A stretch of DNA of 64,000 nt. It comes from G963663315 sp963665165 (GTDB lineage Bacteria > Pseudomonadota > Gammaproteobacteria > Arenicellales > Poriferihabitantaceae). The notes below the pieces were generated by a model, which had not been told where the DNA came from, did no database searches, and saw only the letters and a list, made by a program, of their open reading frames with translations. The stretch spans positions 434,001-498,000 of the forward strand of contig OY761989.1 of NCBI GenBank assembly GCA_963665165.1, read 5' to 3'. Each line of letters starts with the position of its first letter. Positions within the stretch are counted from its first letter, which is position 1. The translations under genes were made by a program, and so were the position numbers. Positions 42,167 through 50,911 of this stretch are shown piece after piece.

Positions 42167-43423
42167 ATGAATAAACAGACCGAATCCGTATCCTGTGATT
42201 TCGATCCGTCGGCGGTCACGGTGGATCAGGCCCGGTCGCATATCCATGAAACGGTGGTTGCGGTGCGGGATATCGAGACCCTGGATCTGTATTCCTCACT
42301 GGGCCGGGTCGCGGCCACCGATATCATCAGCGGCGCCGACGTGCCCAATCACACCAATTCAGCGATGGACGGATATGCGGTCAACGGTCTGGATCTGGTT
42401 GAAAGCGGCGCCAGGGCACTGGAAATGGTCGGAGCGTCATTTGCCGGCGCTCCATTTCGCGGAGCGGTTCGTCCAGGGGAGTGTGTCCGCATCATGACCG
42501 GCGCCGTGATGCCGACCGGCGCGGATACGGTGGTAATGCAGGAAAGGGTCGAGGTCAATCAGCGGAAGGTGATGATTTATCCCGGAGAGAAACGATATGG
42601 AAATGTGCGCTATGCCGGAGAGGATATCAAGGCCGGTGACGTGGTGATTCCTTCCGGACAGCGAATCGGCGCGTCCCAACTGGGGCTGCTGGCCGCGACC
42701 GGCAACAGCCAGATCCCCGTTTTCCGCAAGCCCAGGGTCGCTTGGTTTTCCAATGGCGATGAGCTGAAGCCGGTGGGCGCGCCCTTGCTGCCCGGTGAAG
42801 TCCATGATTCGAACCGGTATACCCTGCACGCGATGTCAGGCAGTCTGGGCGTCGACCGGATCGACCTCGGAATCGTCCGGGACGATCCGGACGCGATCGG
42901 GGAGGCGATTCTGGAAGCCTCGAAACAGGCCGATATCGTGATCGCCACAGCGGGCGCGTCGGTCGGAGATGCGGATTATATCCGGGAAGTCATAACCCGT
43001 CTTGGAGCGGTGCGTTTCTGGAAGGTGGCCATCAAGCCCGGCAGGCCCCTGTCGTTCGGCAAACTGGGCAACAGTCTGTTTTTCGGATTGCCGGGAAACC
43101 CGGTTTCGGTGATGGTGACGTTCCGGATTTTTGTCGAGCCCGCGATCCGCCAGCTTTCGGGGGAAAAATACAGTGTCCCGGTGGTCCTGAAGATGAGAAC
43201 GACGACCGATTTGCGTAAACGTCCGGGCCGGATGGAATACCAACGCGGAATCATGTCGCTGAATGATCAAGGTGAAACCGTGGTCGCGTCAACCGGAGAG
43301 CAGGGTTCGGGCATCCTGAGTTCGATGAGCCGGGCCAACTGCTTCATCATCCTGCCGGATGATTGCGACGGTGTGCCAGCGGGGGAATGGGTGGAAGTAC
43401 AGCCCTTCGACCAGAATGACTAG
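42167..43423 (+). CDS. moeA: Molybdopterin molybdenumtransferase MoeA
   Basis: A 418-aa enzyme inserting molybdate into adenylylated molybdopterin. Landmarks: PNHTNSAMDGYAVNG, RIMTGAVMPTGADTVVMQE, VAWFSNGDEL, ATAGASVGDADYI, GLPGNPVSVMVTF. The ATG at 42167 matches the family start; the frame upstream overlaps moaC. PhyH follows 2 bp after the stop. Confidence 0.94.
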   Translation: MNKQTESVSCDFDPSAVTVDQARSHIHETVVAVRDIETLDLYSSLGRVAATDIISGADVPNHTNSAMDGYAVNGLDLVESGARALEMVGASFAGAPFRGAVRPGECVRIMTGAVMPTGADTVVMQERVEVNQRKVMIYPGEKRYGNVRYAGEDIKAGDVVIPSGQRIGASQLGLLAATGNSQIPVFRKPRVAWFSNGDELKPVGAPLLPGEVHDSNRYTLHAMSGSLGVDRIDLGIVRDDPDAIGEAILEASKQADIVIATAGASVGDADYIREVITRLGAVRFWKVAIKPGRPLSFGKLGNSLFFGLPGNPVSVMVTFRIFVEPAIRQLSGEKYSVPVVLKMRTTTDLRKRPGRMEYQRGIMSLNDQGETVVASTGEQGSGILSSMSRANCFIILPDDCDGVPAGEWVEVQPFDQND

Positions 43424-43425
43424 TC

Positions 43426-44181
43426 ATGTTCAGCGCTGACCGGATTGAAGAGTTCCGCCGTCTGGGATTCATTATCGAACGGCAACTGGTCGATGGCGAT
43501 GTCTGCCGGAAGATGCTGGATGTGGTGCACAGCTCACTGCATCCGCCCCTGGGGCCGCTTGAATTTGAAACCGATGTCCAGTACCCCGGTTCTCCGGCAG
43601 GCCGCCTGTCTCCCGGCGGGGATACTCCCCGCCGATTGTTGCACGCCATTACCCGGGACGCCGTGTTCCGGACCTGGGCTACCTCACCGATGGTCGTTGA
43701 CCGGGTAAAATGGTTGCTGGAGGCGGACCGCATCGCGGTTTCCCAGAATCACCATAACTGCATCATGACCAAGCATCCCGGTTTCAGCAGCGAAACATTG
43801 TGGCACCAGGATATACGCTACTGGCTGTTCGACAAACCGGAACTGGTCAGTGTCTGGCTGGCATTGGGTGAGGAATACTCCAGCAATGGCGGTATGCGAT
43901 TGATCCCCGGCTCCCATCGGCAACATCTGGATCGCGGCCGATTTGACGCCTCCCTGTTCCTGCGTCCCGACCTGGATGAAAACCGCGCCCTCATTGACAG
44001 CGCGTTGCCAGCCGAACTCTCCCGGGGCGATGTGCTTTTTTTCCATAGCAGGACCATCCATGCGGCGGGCCAGAACAATACCGACCAGGTGAAAACCTCG
44101 GTCATCTTCACCTATCGGGACGAAAACAATCTGCCACTCGCCGAATCACGCTCCGCCAGATACCCCGACATTCCCTGTTAG
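43426..44181 (+). CDS. Phytanoyl-CoA dioxygenase (PhyH) family protein
   Basis: A 251-aa Fe(II)/2-oxoglutarate-dependent oxygenase. The metal triad is visible: HQD in ETLWHQDIRYW near residue 126 and a distal His in SRTIHAAGQN near 207; an Arg later in the chain may bind 2-oxoglutarate. The central VWLALGEEYSSNGGMRLIPGSHRQH segment is typical. Natural substrate unknown. It is so close to moeA (2 bp) that they are likely translated from one message, with no obvious functional link. Confidence 0.85.
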   Translation: MFSADRIEEFRRLGFIIERQLVDGDVCRKMLDVVHSSLHPPLGPLEFETDVQYPGSPAGRLSPGGDTPRRLLHAITRDAVFRTWATSPMVVDRVKWLLEADRIAVSQNHHNCIMTKHPGFSSETLWHQDIRYWLFDKPELVSVWLALGEEYSSNGGMRLIPGSHRQHLDRGRFDASLFLRPDLDENRALIDSALPAELSRGDVLFFHSRTIHAAGQNNTDQVKTSVIFTYRDENNLPLAESRSARYPDIPC

Positions 44182-44215
44182 CGGCCGTGCGGTGTGGGCC
44201 GAGCGGCAATCCGCA

Positions 44216-44548
44216 TCAGACCTCCAGTGTGGATTCATGATCGCTGTAATCCCGCTCCACTTTCGCAATCCGGACCTTGTAGCGCGCATACCATTTCTTC
44301 CTGCCCATTTTCTGCGCGGCCTGATGTTCGACATTTGCTTTCCAGTTCAACAGGGAGGCTTCATCCTTCCAGTAAGAGACCGCGATACCCAGGTCGTCCC
44401 TGGCCGATTCGAAACCCAGGTAGCCCGGTTGCCTTGCGGCCAGTTCCTGCATCCACACCGCGGTTTCGGCATAACCCTGCGTGTCTTCCGATTGCAGACT
44501 GGAAAAAATAACGGCGTAATATGGCGGTTCCGGGGTGTCGGCGATCAT
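44216..44548 (-). CDS. Antibiotic biosynthesis monooxygenase (ABM) domain protein
   Basis: A 110-aa protein with the ferredoxin-like ABM fold: YYAVIFSSLQSEDTQGYAETAVWMQELAARQPGYLGFESARDDLGIAVSYWKDEASLLNWKANVEHQAAQK. Members handle quinones, haem or small aromatics; this one matches the DUF4188/ABM-like conserved WKDEASLLNW motif. It overlaps the upstream quinone oxidoreductase by ATGA, suggesting linked roles in quinone metabolism (inference). Confidence 0.85.
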   Translation of the reverse strand: MIADTPEPPYYAVIFSSLQSEDTQGYAETAVWMQELAARQPGYLGFESARDDLGIAVSYWKDEASLLNWKANVEHQAAQKMGRKKWYARYKVRIAKVERDYSDHESTLEV

Positions 44549-45540
44549 TTGATTGAATCGACATTAATGATAACGCAACCATCGAGTCCGCCTTTTTCAA
44601 TGGATTCGTGGGCATTGGCCGTTTGTTCGAGCGGCCAGGTTTCAGCGATTCGATGCCTGAACCGGCCTTGTTCCAGGGCATCGTAAATATCCTCGATGGC
44701 CTGTTGTTTCGCCTGGTCGGGCATGTTGTAGACCAGTACCATGTTCACGGAAATATTCTTGAACATCAATGGATAGAACGGGATGACCGGTTCCGGGACC
44801 AGTGAAGACGAATAAGTGGATATGCTGCCGTTGTTGTTCAGCAACGCCGCGCTGGTTTTCGCATTGACCCCGAATTCCACGTCAACGATGTGGTCCACTC
44901 CCTCTCCACCGGTAATCCGGTTGATCTCTTCGACCAGATCATCCTGCCGGTAATTCAGCACCTTGTCGGCGCCGGTCTGCCCCGCAATCCGGCAACGCGC
45001 ATCGCTCCCCGCGGTCGCGATCACGCAGGCGCCAGCCAGTTTCGCCCATTGCGCCGCGTACCAGCCCACCCGGCCGGAAGCCCCGGTCACCAGAACATGC
45101 CGGCCGGACAAATCGCCGGCATTGTGGACACAGCGGTGGGCGGTCATCATCGGGATTCCGATACAGGCGCCCACATCGAAGTCCGTGTTGTCCGGCAGCG
45201 CCGGGGCCATCGCGGACGGCAGCGTGACATACTGTGCGGCGGTGCCACGGTTGCGGGCGAATTGCGCCTGGTAAACCCATACCCGCTGGCCGCGGCGCTG
45301 TCCGGGAACGCCCTCACCGACCGCGTCAATCACTCCGGCGCCGTCACTGTGGGGAATCACGAAACCATTTTCAAAACCGGCTGGCTGCGCCCCCGCCCTT
45401 TTCTTGATGTCGGAAGGATTCACCGCGGAAGTATGCAGCCGGATCCTGACTTCGCCTCTTCCGGGTTCCGGCGCGGCGCGGTCTCCATATTGCAGGACAG
45501 CGTGGGCCTCCCCCTGTTTTTCATACCATACCGCTTTCAT
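44545..45540 (-). CDS. Zinc-independent NAD(P)H:quinone oxidoreductase-like protein (MDR family)
   Basis: A 331-aa medium-chain reductase. The N-terminal fold (KAVWYEKQGEAHAVLQYGDRAAPEPGRGEVRIRLHTSAVNPSDIKKRAGA) and nucleotide-binding VLVTGASGRVGWYAAQWAKLAGACVIATAGSDA are visible; structural-zinc cysteines are absent, as in quinone reductases. The start at 45540 (MKAVWYE) is canonical. Coupled to the ABM gene by a 4-bp overlap. Upstream greB ends 48 bp away on the same strand. Confidence 0.88.
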   Translation of the reverse strand: MKAVWYEKQGEAHAVLQYGDRAAPEPGRGEVRIRLHTSAVNPSDIKKRAGAQPAGFENGFVIPHSDGAGVIDAVGEGVPGQRRGQRVWVYQAQFARNRGTAAQYVTLPSAMAPALPDNTDFDVGACIGIPMMTAHRCVHNAGDLSGRHVLVTGASGRVGWYAAQWAKLAGACVIATAGSDARCRIAGQTGADKVLNYRQDDLVEEINRITGGEGVDHIVDVEFGVNAKTSAALLNNNGSISTYSSSLVPEPVIPFYPLMFKNISVNMVLVYNMPDQAKQQAIEDIYDALEQGRFRHRIAETWPLEQTANAHESIEKGGLDGCVIINVDSIK

Positions 45541-45588
45541 TTTTCCAAATCGTTCATAAGGCGACTCTACCACACGCGCGTAGCCGGT

Positions 45589-46086
45589 TCAGCGATAACG
45601 GATCGCGGTGATCCGGTAAATCTCCTCACTGTCCCGCGTTCTCAACACAATTTCATCTCCAACTTCTTTTTTCAACAGGGCCCGCGCCATCGGTGAATCC
45701 ACGCTGATATATCCCTTGCCGCTGTCACTGTCGATCTCATCGCCGCCGACGATCCGGTATTCGACTTCTTCGCCATTGTCTTTTTTCAGGTTGACCCAGG
45801 CGCCGAAGAACACCCGATTCTCATTCCCGACTTCGGAAACGACAGTCAGGGACGGGAGTCGTTTTTGCAGATAGCGTATGCGGCGGTCTATTTCCGCCAA
45901 TTGCCTCTTCCGGTAAATATACTCCGCGTTCTCGGAGCGGTCCCCCTCCGCCGCCGCTGCCGACAACGCTTGGGTAACTTCAGAGCGGTTCTTCCAGATC
46001 TCGGTTTCCTCGCGCCGCAGCGCTTCGAAACCCTGTTCGGTGATATAGGGTGTCGATGATTCTTGCGGGGGCCTGTATCGGCTCAT
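45589..46086 (-). CDS. greB: Transcription elongation factor GreB
   Basis: A 165-aa Gre factor rescuing backtracked RNA polymerase by stimulating transcript cleavage. The N-terminal coiled coil (residues about 12-85) has the acidic tip in AEGDRSENAEYIYRKRQLAEIDRRI; the C-terminal domain ends YRITAIRYR. The GreB rather than GreA assignment rests on the start MSRYRPP and YIYRKRQL. Normal length. Confidence 0.93.
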   Translation of the reverse strand: MSRYRPPQESSTPYITEQGFEALRREETEIWKNRSEVTQALSAAAAEGDRSENAEYIYRKRQLAEIDRRIRYLQKRLPSLTVVSEVGNENRVFFGAWVNLKKDNGEEVEYRIVGGDEIDSDSGKGYISVDSPMARALLKKEVGDEIVLRTRDSEEIYRITAIRYR

Positions 46087-46128
46087 GCCTGGACCGGCAT
46101 TGTCGGAGTGGTCAATTTTCAGGCGTCG

Positions 46129-47904
46129 TCAATTTTCGGGTTTTTTCTGTTGCAATTTCCACATTTGCGAGTACAGCCCGGACTGGCTGACCAGAAATTC
46201 ATGGCTGCCGCGCTCTGCAATGCTTCCCTGGTTGAGCACGATGATCTCGTCAGCGCCGACTACCGTTGACAGCCGATGGGCAATCACCAGTGTCGTATTG
46301 TCGGCCGATACGCTTTTCAGGGCTTTTTGAATCGTATTCTCCGAACGGCTGTCCAATGAAGAGGTTGCCTCGTCGAAAATCAGAATCCGCGCCCTCTTGA
46401 GCGCGACCCGGGCAATGGCAACCCGCTGCTTCTCTCCGCCGGAAAGTTTCAGACCCCGTTCACCGACCAGAATATCGTAACCCTGGGGGTGGGAGGAAAT
46501 AAAGTCATGGATCTGGGCGACCCTGGCCGCTCCCGCGATTTCTTCATCCGTCGATCCGGGACGGCCATAGTCGATATTATACCGGATGGTCTCATTGAAC
46601 AGTACCGTATCCTGGGGCACGACTCCCATTGCAGACCGTACACTTTCCTGGGTCAGTGATTTTATATCCTGGTCGTCTATTGAAATCGTACCGGCGTCCG
46701 GGTCATACAGGCGCAGCAGCAGTTTGGCCAGAGTCGATTTGCCTGAACCGGAAGGCCCGACCACGGCAAGAGTTTTGCCGCCGGGGATCGTGAAACTGAT
46801 GTCTTTCAGTGTTTCCAGGTCCTGCTGGTACGCGAAACTGACCCGGTCGAAGCGGACCTCCCCCCGGCTGAGCGCCAGCGGCGGCGCGCCCGGCCGGTCG
46901 ATGATCTCCGGTTCCGTATCGACCAGATCGAACATACGCTCCATGTCCACCAGGGCATGATTCAAATCCCGGTAAACCGAGCCAAGAAAATTGAGCGGGA
47001 TATAGAGCTGGATCAGGAATGCGTTGACCATGACGAAGTCGCCGAGGGTCAACTCGCCCTGCCTGACCCCGGAAGCGGCCATGATCATCAGAATGGTCAG
47101 TCCAACGGCAATGATCAATCCTTGCGCCGTGTTCAGGAATGACAGCGACAGGCTGTTCCTGAATGAGGCGTTGCCCCATTGTTGCAAAGCCTGGTCATAT
47201 CCTTCTCTTTCGAGCCTTTCATTGGTGAACATTTTCACCGTTTCGTAGTTGATCAGCGAATCCAGCGCCCAGGTGTTCGCCGCCGATTCTGAATTGTTTA
47301 TCTGCACTCTGAACCGGGTGCGCCAGCGGGTAATCCAGAAAGTGCATAAACTGTAGACCGCAATCGTAAGGAGGGTAATCGCAACGTAGCGTATATCCAG
47401 TTGCTGCCAGAGGATGCCCAGCACGACCGTGATTTCAATTGCCACAGGCAGGATGTTGAATACGACCATCCTCAGGAAATTGGTGACTGCCGTATTGCCC
47501 CGGTCGATATCCCTGGACAGCGCTCCCATTTTCCGATCCAGATGGAACGACAGAGACAGGTTGTGCAGGCGCTCGAACACCCTGGAGGATAGTTCCATGG
47601 CTATCCGGATCCCGGTTCGGGAAAACACCGCATTGCGAATCTCGTTGAACAGGATGGTACTGAATCGCAGCAGGCCATAAGCCACCAGCAACGCGACCGG
47701 TACGACAATCAGCGCGTCCGCATCCAGACCATCGACGATTTGTTTTAATGTCACCGGCACCGCCACATTGGCCACACGGGCCAGCACCAGGAACAACAGC
47801 GCCACGGCGACCCGCGCGCGATGCTTCCACAGGTATGGCAGCAGTCGCCCCGAAACATTCCAGTTACCTTTTTGATCGGTGGAGACCTTTATGCGGGGAG
47901 TCAT
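46129..47904 (-). CDS. Atm1-type ABC half-transporter
   Basis: A 591-aa half-transporter: six helices in residues 1-320, then the nucleotide-binding domain with Walker A GPSGSGKST, signature LSGGEKQRVAIARV and Walker B ILIFDEATSSLD. The NYETVKMF motif near residue 215 is the hallmark of the Atm1/HMT1 group, which exports glutathione conjugates, persulfide or metal-thiol species. It lies near other sulfur genes only loosely. Homodimer expected. Ends 42 bp upstream of greB, same strand. Confidence 0.9.
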   Translation of the reverse strand: MTPRIKVSTDQKGNWNVSGRLLPYLWKHRARVAVALLFLVLARVANVAVPVTLKQIVDGLDADALIVVPVALLVAYGLLRFSTILFNEIRNAVFSRTGIRIAMELSSRVFERLHNLSLSFHLDRKMGALSRDIDRGNTAVTNFLRMVVFNILPVAIEITVVLGILWQQLDIRYVAITLLTIAVYSLCTFWITRWRTRFRVQINNSESAANTWALDSLINYETVKMFTNERLEREGYDQALQQWGNASFRNSLSLSFLNTAQGLIIAVGLTILMIMAASGVRQGELTLGDFVMVNAFLIQLYIPLNFLGSVYRDLNHALVDMERMFDLVDTEPEIIDRPGAPPLALSRGEVRFDRVSFAYQQDLETLKDISFTIPGGKTLAVVGPSGSGKSTLAKLLLRLYDPDAGTISIDDQDIKSLTQESVRSAMGVVPQDTVLFNETIRYNIDYGRPGSTDEEIAGAARVAQIHDFISSHPQGYDILVGERGLKLSGGEKQRVAIARVALKRARILIFDEATSSLDSRSENTIQKALKSVSADNTTLVIAHRLSTVVGADEIIVLNQGSIAERGSHEFLVSQSGLYSQMWKLQQKKPEN

Positions 47905-47979
47905 CGGATGTGGGCGGGTGTGGAAAGGGGTCAGGGGTTTAGGATATAGTAACTGATAATTGCAAAAAGGTTTTCTGTC

Positions 47980-48183
47980 ATGTCAAATCCACCCGAAAAC
48001 AGGTTGCGCTACCGATTGCTGACCGGCCCGGATGACGTTTCCTTTTGCCGCCGGGTCAGCGAAGCGCTGGAAGCGGGCTATCAACTGTACGGGTCTCCGG
48101 CCATGACCTTCGACGGCAATTCGGTTATCGTATCCCAGGCCGTGATCCTCCAGCCTGACCGGGAAACCGGGAACGGGCAATGA
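47980..48183 (+). CDS. DUF1737 family small protein
   Basis: A 67-aa protein with RYRLLTGPDDVSFCRRVSEALEAGYQLYGSPAMTFDGNSVIVSQAV, the complete DUF1737 domain. No signal peptide. Function unknown. Divergent from the Atm1-like gene, 75 bp between starts; trhO follows after 107 bp with no gene between. Confidence 0.85.
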   Translation: MSNPPENRLRYRLLTGPDDVSFCRRVSEALEAGYQLYGSPAMTFDGNSVIVSQAVILQPDRETGNGQ

Positions 48184-48290
48184 GCGGGCTCATGATTTCC
48201 CGCATGATTTTCCGATAGTAAAGAACGATTACGGGCCGTGTTACCCATGTTGTTCAGGGGAACGCTCCGGTCCAGCCCCAAGCAAGCGCC

Positions 48291-49226
48291 ATGACCGAAT
48301 CCGCAAGCAACATCGTGGTTTGCACATTTTACAAATTCACGCCGCTCGACCACTATGTTTCCCTTCAGCAGCCGATGCTGGACCAATTGTCCGGCCACCG
48401 CATCACGGGTACCCTGTTGCTTGCCAGGGAAGGGATCAATGGCACGATCGCCGGTGAGCGGCAAGGGGTCGATCAATTTCTGGAGTGGCTGGAGGAACAG
48501 GCCGGATTTTCCGATATTGAATCCAGGAAATCCGGGACAGACCGGATGCCGTTCAAACGTATCCGGGTCAAGCTGAAAAAAGAGATTGTCACCCTGGGGG
48601 TCGAAGGCATTGATCCGGCGGCCCTGGCGGGAACCTATGTGGACCCCGAAGACTGGAACGCGCTGGTGGAAGATCCCGAGGCGCTGGTGATCGATACCCG
48701 CAACGAATACGAGATCGAAGTGGGACGCTTTGAAAACGCAGTGAACCCCCATACCAAGAATTTCAGGGAGTTCCCGCAATACGCACTGGAAAACCTGGAT
48801 CCGGGAAAACACAAAAAGATCGCCATGTACTGCACCGGCGGTATCCGCTGCGAAAAAGCCACCGCATTCCTGAAACAAAACGGTTTCGAATCCGTATATC
48901 ATCTGAAAGGCGGAATCCTGAATTATCTCAAAACCGTCCCGGCGCCGGAATCCAGATGGCGAGGCGAATGTTTCGTGTTCGATGAACGGGTCACGGTTGA
49001 CCAGGATTTAAACCAGGGCAGTTACGACCAGTGCCATGGCTGCCGGATGCCGATCACCGAACAGGACAAGGCCAGCGAATATTACCAGCCGGGAGTGAGT
49101 TGCCCGAAATGTCATGGCAAGCGCTCGGAGCGGGACAGGGCCCGGTTTGCGGAGCGGGAGAAACAGGTCCAGTTGGCGGAAGATCGCGGAAAGAAACATC
49201 TTGGCCCCGAGGCCATGAGCGATTGA
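48291..49226 (+). CDS. trhO: tRNA uridine(34) 5-hydroxylase, rhodanese type (TrhO)
   Basis: A 311-aa protein. An N-terminal UPF0176 domain (VCTFYKFTPLDHYVSLQQPMLDQLSGHRITGTLLLAREGINGTIAG) is followed by a rhodanese domain with the reactive Cys in YCTGGIRCEKATAFLKQNGF and a C-terminal zinc-like cluster (CHGCRMPIT; CPKCHGK). TrhO hydroxylates U34 in some tRNAs using O2. Normal length. Last chromosomal gene before the conjugative element. Confidence 0.93.
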   Translation: MTESASNIVVCTFYKFTPLDHYVSLQQPMLDQLSGHRITGTLLLAREGINGTIAGERQGVDQFLEWLEEQAGFSDIESRKSGTDRMPFKRIRVKLKKEIVTLGVEGIDPAALAGTYVDPEDWNALVEDPEALVIDTRNEYEIEVGRFENAVNPHTKNFREFPQYALENLDPGKHKKIAMYCTGGIRCEKATAFLKQNGFESVYHLKGGILNYLKTVPAPESRWRGECFVFDERVTVDQDLNQGSYDQCHGCRMPITEQDKASEYYQPGVSCPKCHGKRSERDRARFAEREKQVQLAEDRGKKHLGPEAMSD

Positions 49227-49290
49227 ATTGCATAATCCGAGTATTTCCACTTGCTCTTGTCGTTTGTTTCTGTAAAATGATAGTATTCAA

Positions 49291-49313
49291 GTTATCGGAA
49301 ACTTTCTGATAAC
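49291..49313. promoter_or_regulatory. 23-bp palindrome upstream of the conjugative-element gene
   Basis: GTTATCGGAAA and TTTCTGATAAC are inverted with one mismatch around a single central C. It lies about 80 bp before the DUF3577 ATG and just downstream of possible -35/-10 boxes (TTGTCG, TAGTAT at 49275-49285 region), the place for a repressor operator. An intrinsic terminator for trhO is the alternative, but no U-run follows. Confidence 0.5.
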
Positions 49314-49394
49314 ATAAACTGAATGCATATGGGTGAATCGGCGCGTCTGCTTCTCCGTGAGCATTTACCACTGAACATACAACAGGAACCCGTC

Positions 49395-49850
49395 ATGTCT
49401 GCACAAAACAAAAATCAGTCTTTCTACGATATTCACATCAGCGGGATCGGCTTTCTCGACCGGATTCGCATGGTGACCCCAAAGGACAGGGAGCCATTCA
49501 TGGCCGTCACGGTCGGACTTCAGGATGGGGAAGTCCTCGATGGAGACTACTCGAAGGTGTCGACGACTTACCTCGATTGTATTGTATCCGGTCCACGGGT
49601 GTTCAATATCCTGAATGACCATGTACTTCAGGAAAATGTCGATCAGGCGAATACCGTCATACGGGCCGTAGTCAAGACAGGCGGCCTGGATGCCGAAACG
49701 TTTACCTACACACAGGGGCCGAAACAAGGCCAGACCGGGGTGTCACTGAAAAGCCGGTTGTTTCAGATCACCCATCTCTACATCGCCGGCGATGCGGTCG
49801 ACCTGTCCGGATATCAGGATGCGGGCACGAGCGCGGGCGATGGTCTCTGA
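49395..49850 (+). CDS. DUF3577 family protein (conjugative-element associated)
   Basis: A 151-aa protein with YDIHISGIGFLDRIRMVTPKDREPFMAVTVGLQDGEVLDGDYSKVSTTYLDCIVSG, which I recognise as DUF3577, a family carried by integrating conjugative elements and plasmids (STY4534 type). Its role is not established; single-stranded DNA handling has been suggested. AGGAA lies 7 bp before ATG 49395. It converges with trbB, the reading frames overlapping by 37 bp. Its presence marks the left end of the mobile region. Confidence 0.8.
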   Translation: MSAQNKNQSFYDIHISGIGFLDRIRMVTPKDREPFMAVTVGLQDGEVLDGDYSKVSTTYLDCIVSGPRVFNILNDHVLQENVDQANTVIRAVVKTGGLDAETFTYTQGPKQGQTGVSLKSRLFQITHLYIAGDAVDLSGYQDAGTSAGDGL

Positions 49851-50830
49851 CAAACGCCGACCGGCGTCATCGACAGGACCGTTCGTTGTCCGCTGCGAGG
49901 ATGACGGGCTATATAGACCAGCAAGTCAACAGCCTCTGCGATGACATCCCGTATGATTCCGGTCTGGCGCGGCGCCTGGGCGTTTTCCGCGCAGAGTTGC
50001 TCCAGCCGTTTCAACGCGGGGGCCGTGGCATTGCCGTTTGCATCCGTCGCGTCCGCATGGATCGTGCATACGCCGCCCGGATGCCCGGTATTCCAGCACT
50101 TCACCAATTCCCAGGCCTCGCCCCCGCGCACTTCCCCGATCAGTATCCGGTCAGGCCGCTGGCGCAGCGCGGAGCGCAGCAGTTCAACCATTGTCGTATC
50201 TCTGGTCGCGCGGCTGACCACCTTGTTTCTGGCATTGCATTGTATTTCGGTCAGGTCTTCCAGGATGTACAGGCGCTCATGCGGAAACTGTTCGACGATA
50301 TGATGAATGATCGCGTTCGCCAGCGTGGTCTTGCCAGAGCCGGTAGAGCCGGCGATGAGGATGTTGCTGTGGTCAGTGACAGCCTGATGGATGATTTCCT
50401 TCTGCTGCCCGGTCATTCCACCGGTGGCCACATATTCATCCAGAGTGATCAGTCGGGACGCTTTTTTGCGGATGGAAAATGTCGGGCCGCCGACCGCAAC
50501 CGGAGGGATGTTCGCTTCAAACCTCGATCCGTCCGGCAGTTCGCAACTCAGGACCGGATTATCCGGGGTAATGGTGACCTGGTGCCAACCGGCCACCGCG
50601 TTGATTGCCGTCATGGCCTCATTCGCGGACAAATATCCAGCCTCGACCAGTGGCTGGCCGAGGCGTTCGATCCAGATTGTGCCGTCCGCGTTGCGCAGGA
50701 TATCGGTGACGTCATGGTCAGCCAGCGCCTGGCCGACCACACTGCCCAGCGCCCGGTCGATCTGGGCCAATACGCGCCGGCCGGCGTCCGTGGCAGAGTC
50801 ACTCATGTCCGCCGTCACCGCGTTCGCCAT
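49814..50830 (-). CDS. trbB: Conjugal transfer ATPase TrbB (VirB11 family), inverted
   Basis: A 338-aa hexameric secretion ATPase. Walker A GSTGSGKTT (near 160), Asp box LYILEDLTEIQCNARN, Walker B-like RILIGEVRGGEAWELVKCWNTGHPGGVCTIHA and the His box. TrbB powers pilus assembly in the Trb T4SS. In IncP plasmids trbB precedes trbC on the same strand; here it is on the opposite strand and 6 kb from trbC. The ATG at 50806 is an alternative start. Divergent from traG. Confidence 0.92.
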   Translation of the reverse strand: MANAVTADMSDSATDAGRRVLAQIDRALGSVVGQALADHDVTDILRNADGTIWIERLGQPLVEAGYLSANEAMTAINAVAGWHQVTITPDNPVLSCELPDGSRFEANIPPVAVGGPTFSIRKKASRLITLDEYVATGGMTGQQKEIIHQAVTDHSNILIAGSTGSGKTTLANAIIHHIVEQFPHERLYILEDLTEIQCNARNKVVSRATRDTTMVELLRSALRQRPDRILIGEVRGGEAWELVKCWNTGHPGGVCTIHADATDANGNATAPALKRLEQLCAENAQAPRQTGIIRDVIAEAVDLLVYIARHPRSGQRTVLSMTPVGVCQRPSPALVPAS

Positions 50831-50911
50831 TTCCTGTGGATACCTGAAATACTATCATTTTCATGCCATGATCAAGGAGAAGGGGGTACTTTACCTCTTT
50901 TTGTCCGTTAA

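Noticed and set aside
44890..45696. 268-aa plus-strand ORF opposite the quinone oxidoreductase
   Set aside because: Spans two real minus-strand genes and lacks a domain.
48184..48290. Possible tRNA or attachment site near the left end of the element
   Set aside because: I looked for a tRNA cloverleaf and for a direct repeat at both ends; none was found, and the right end lies outside the window.
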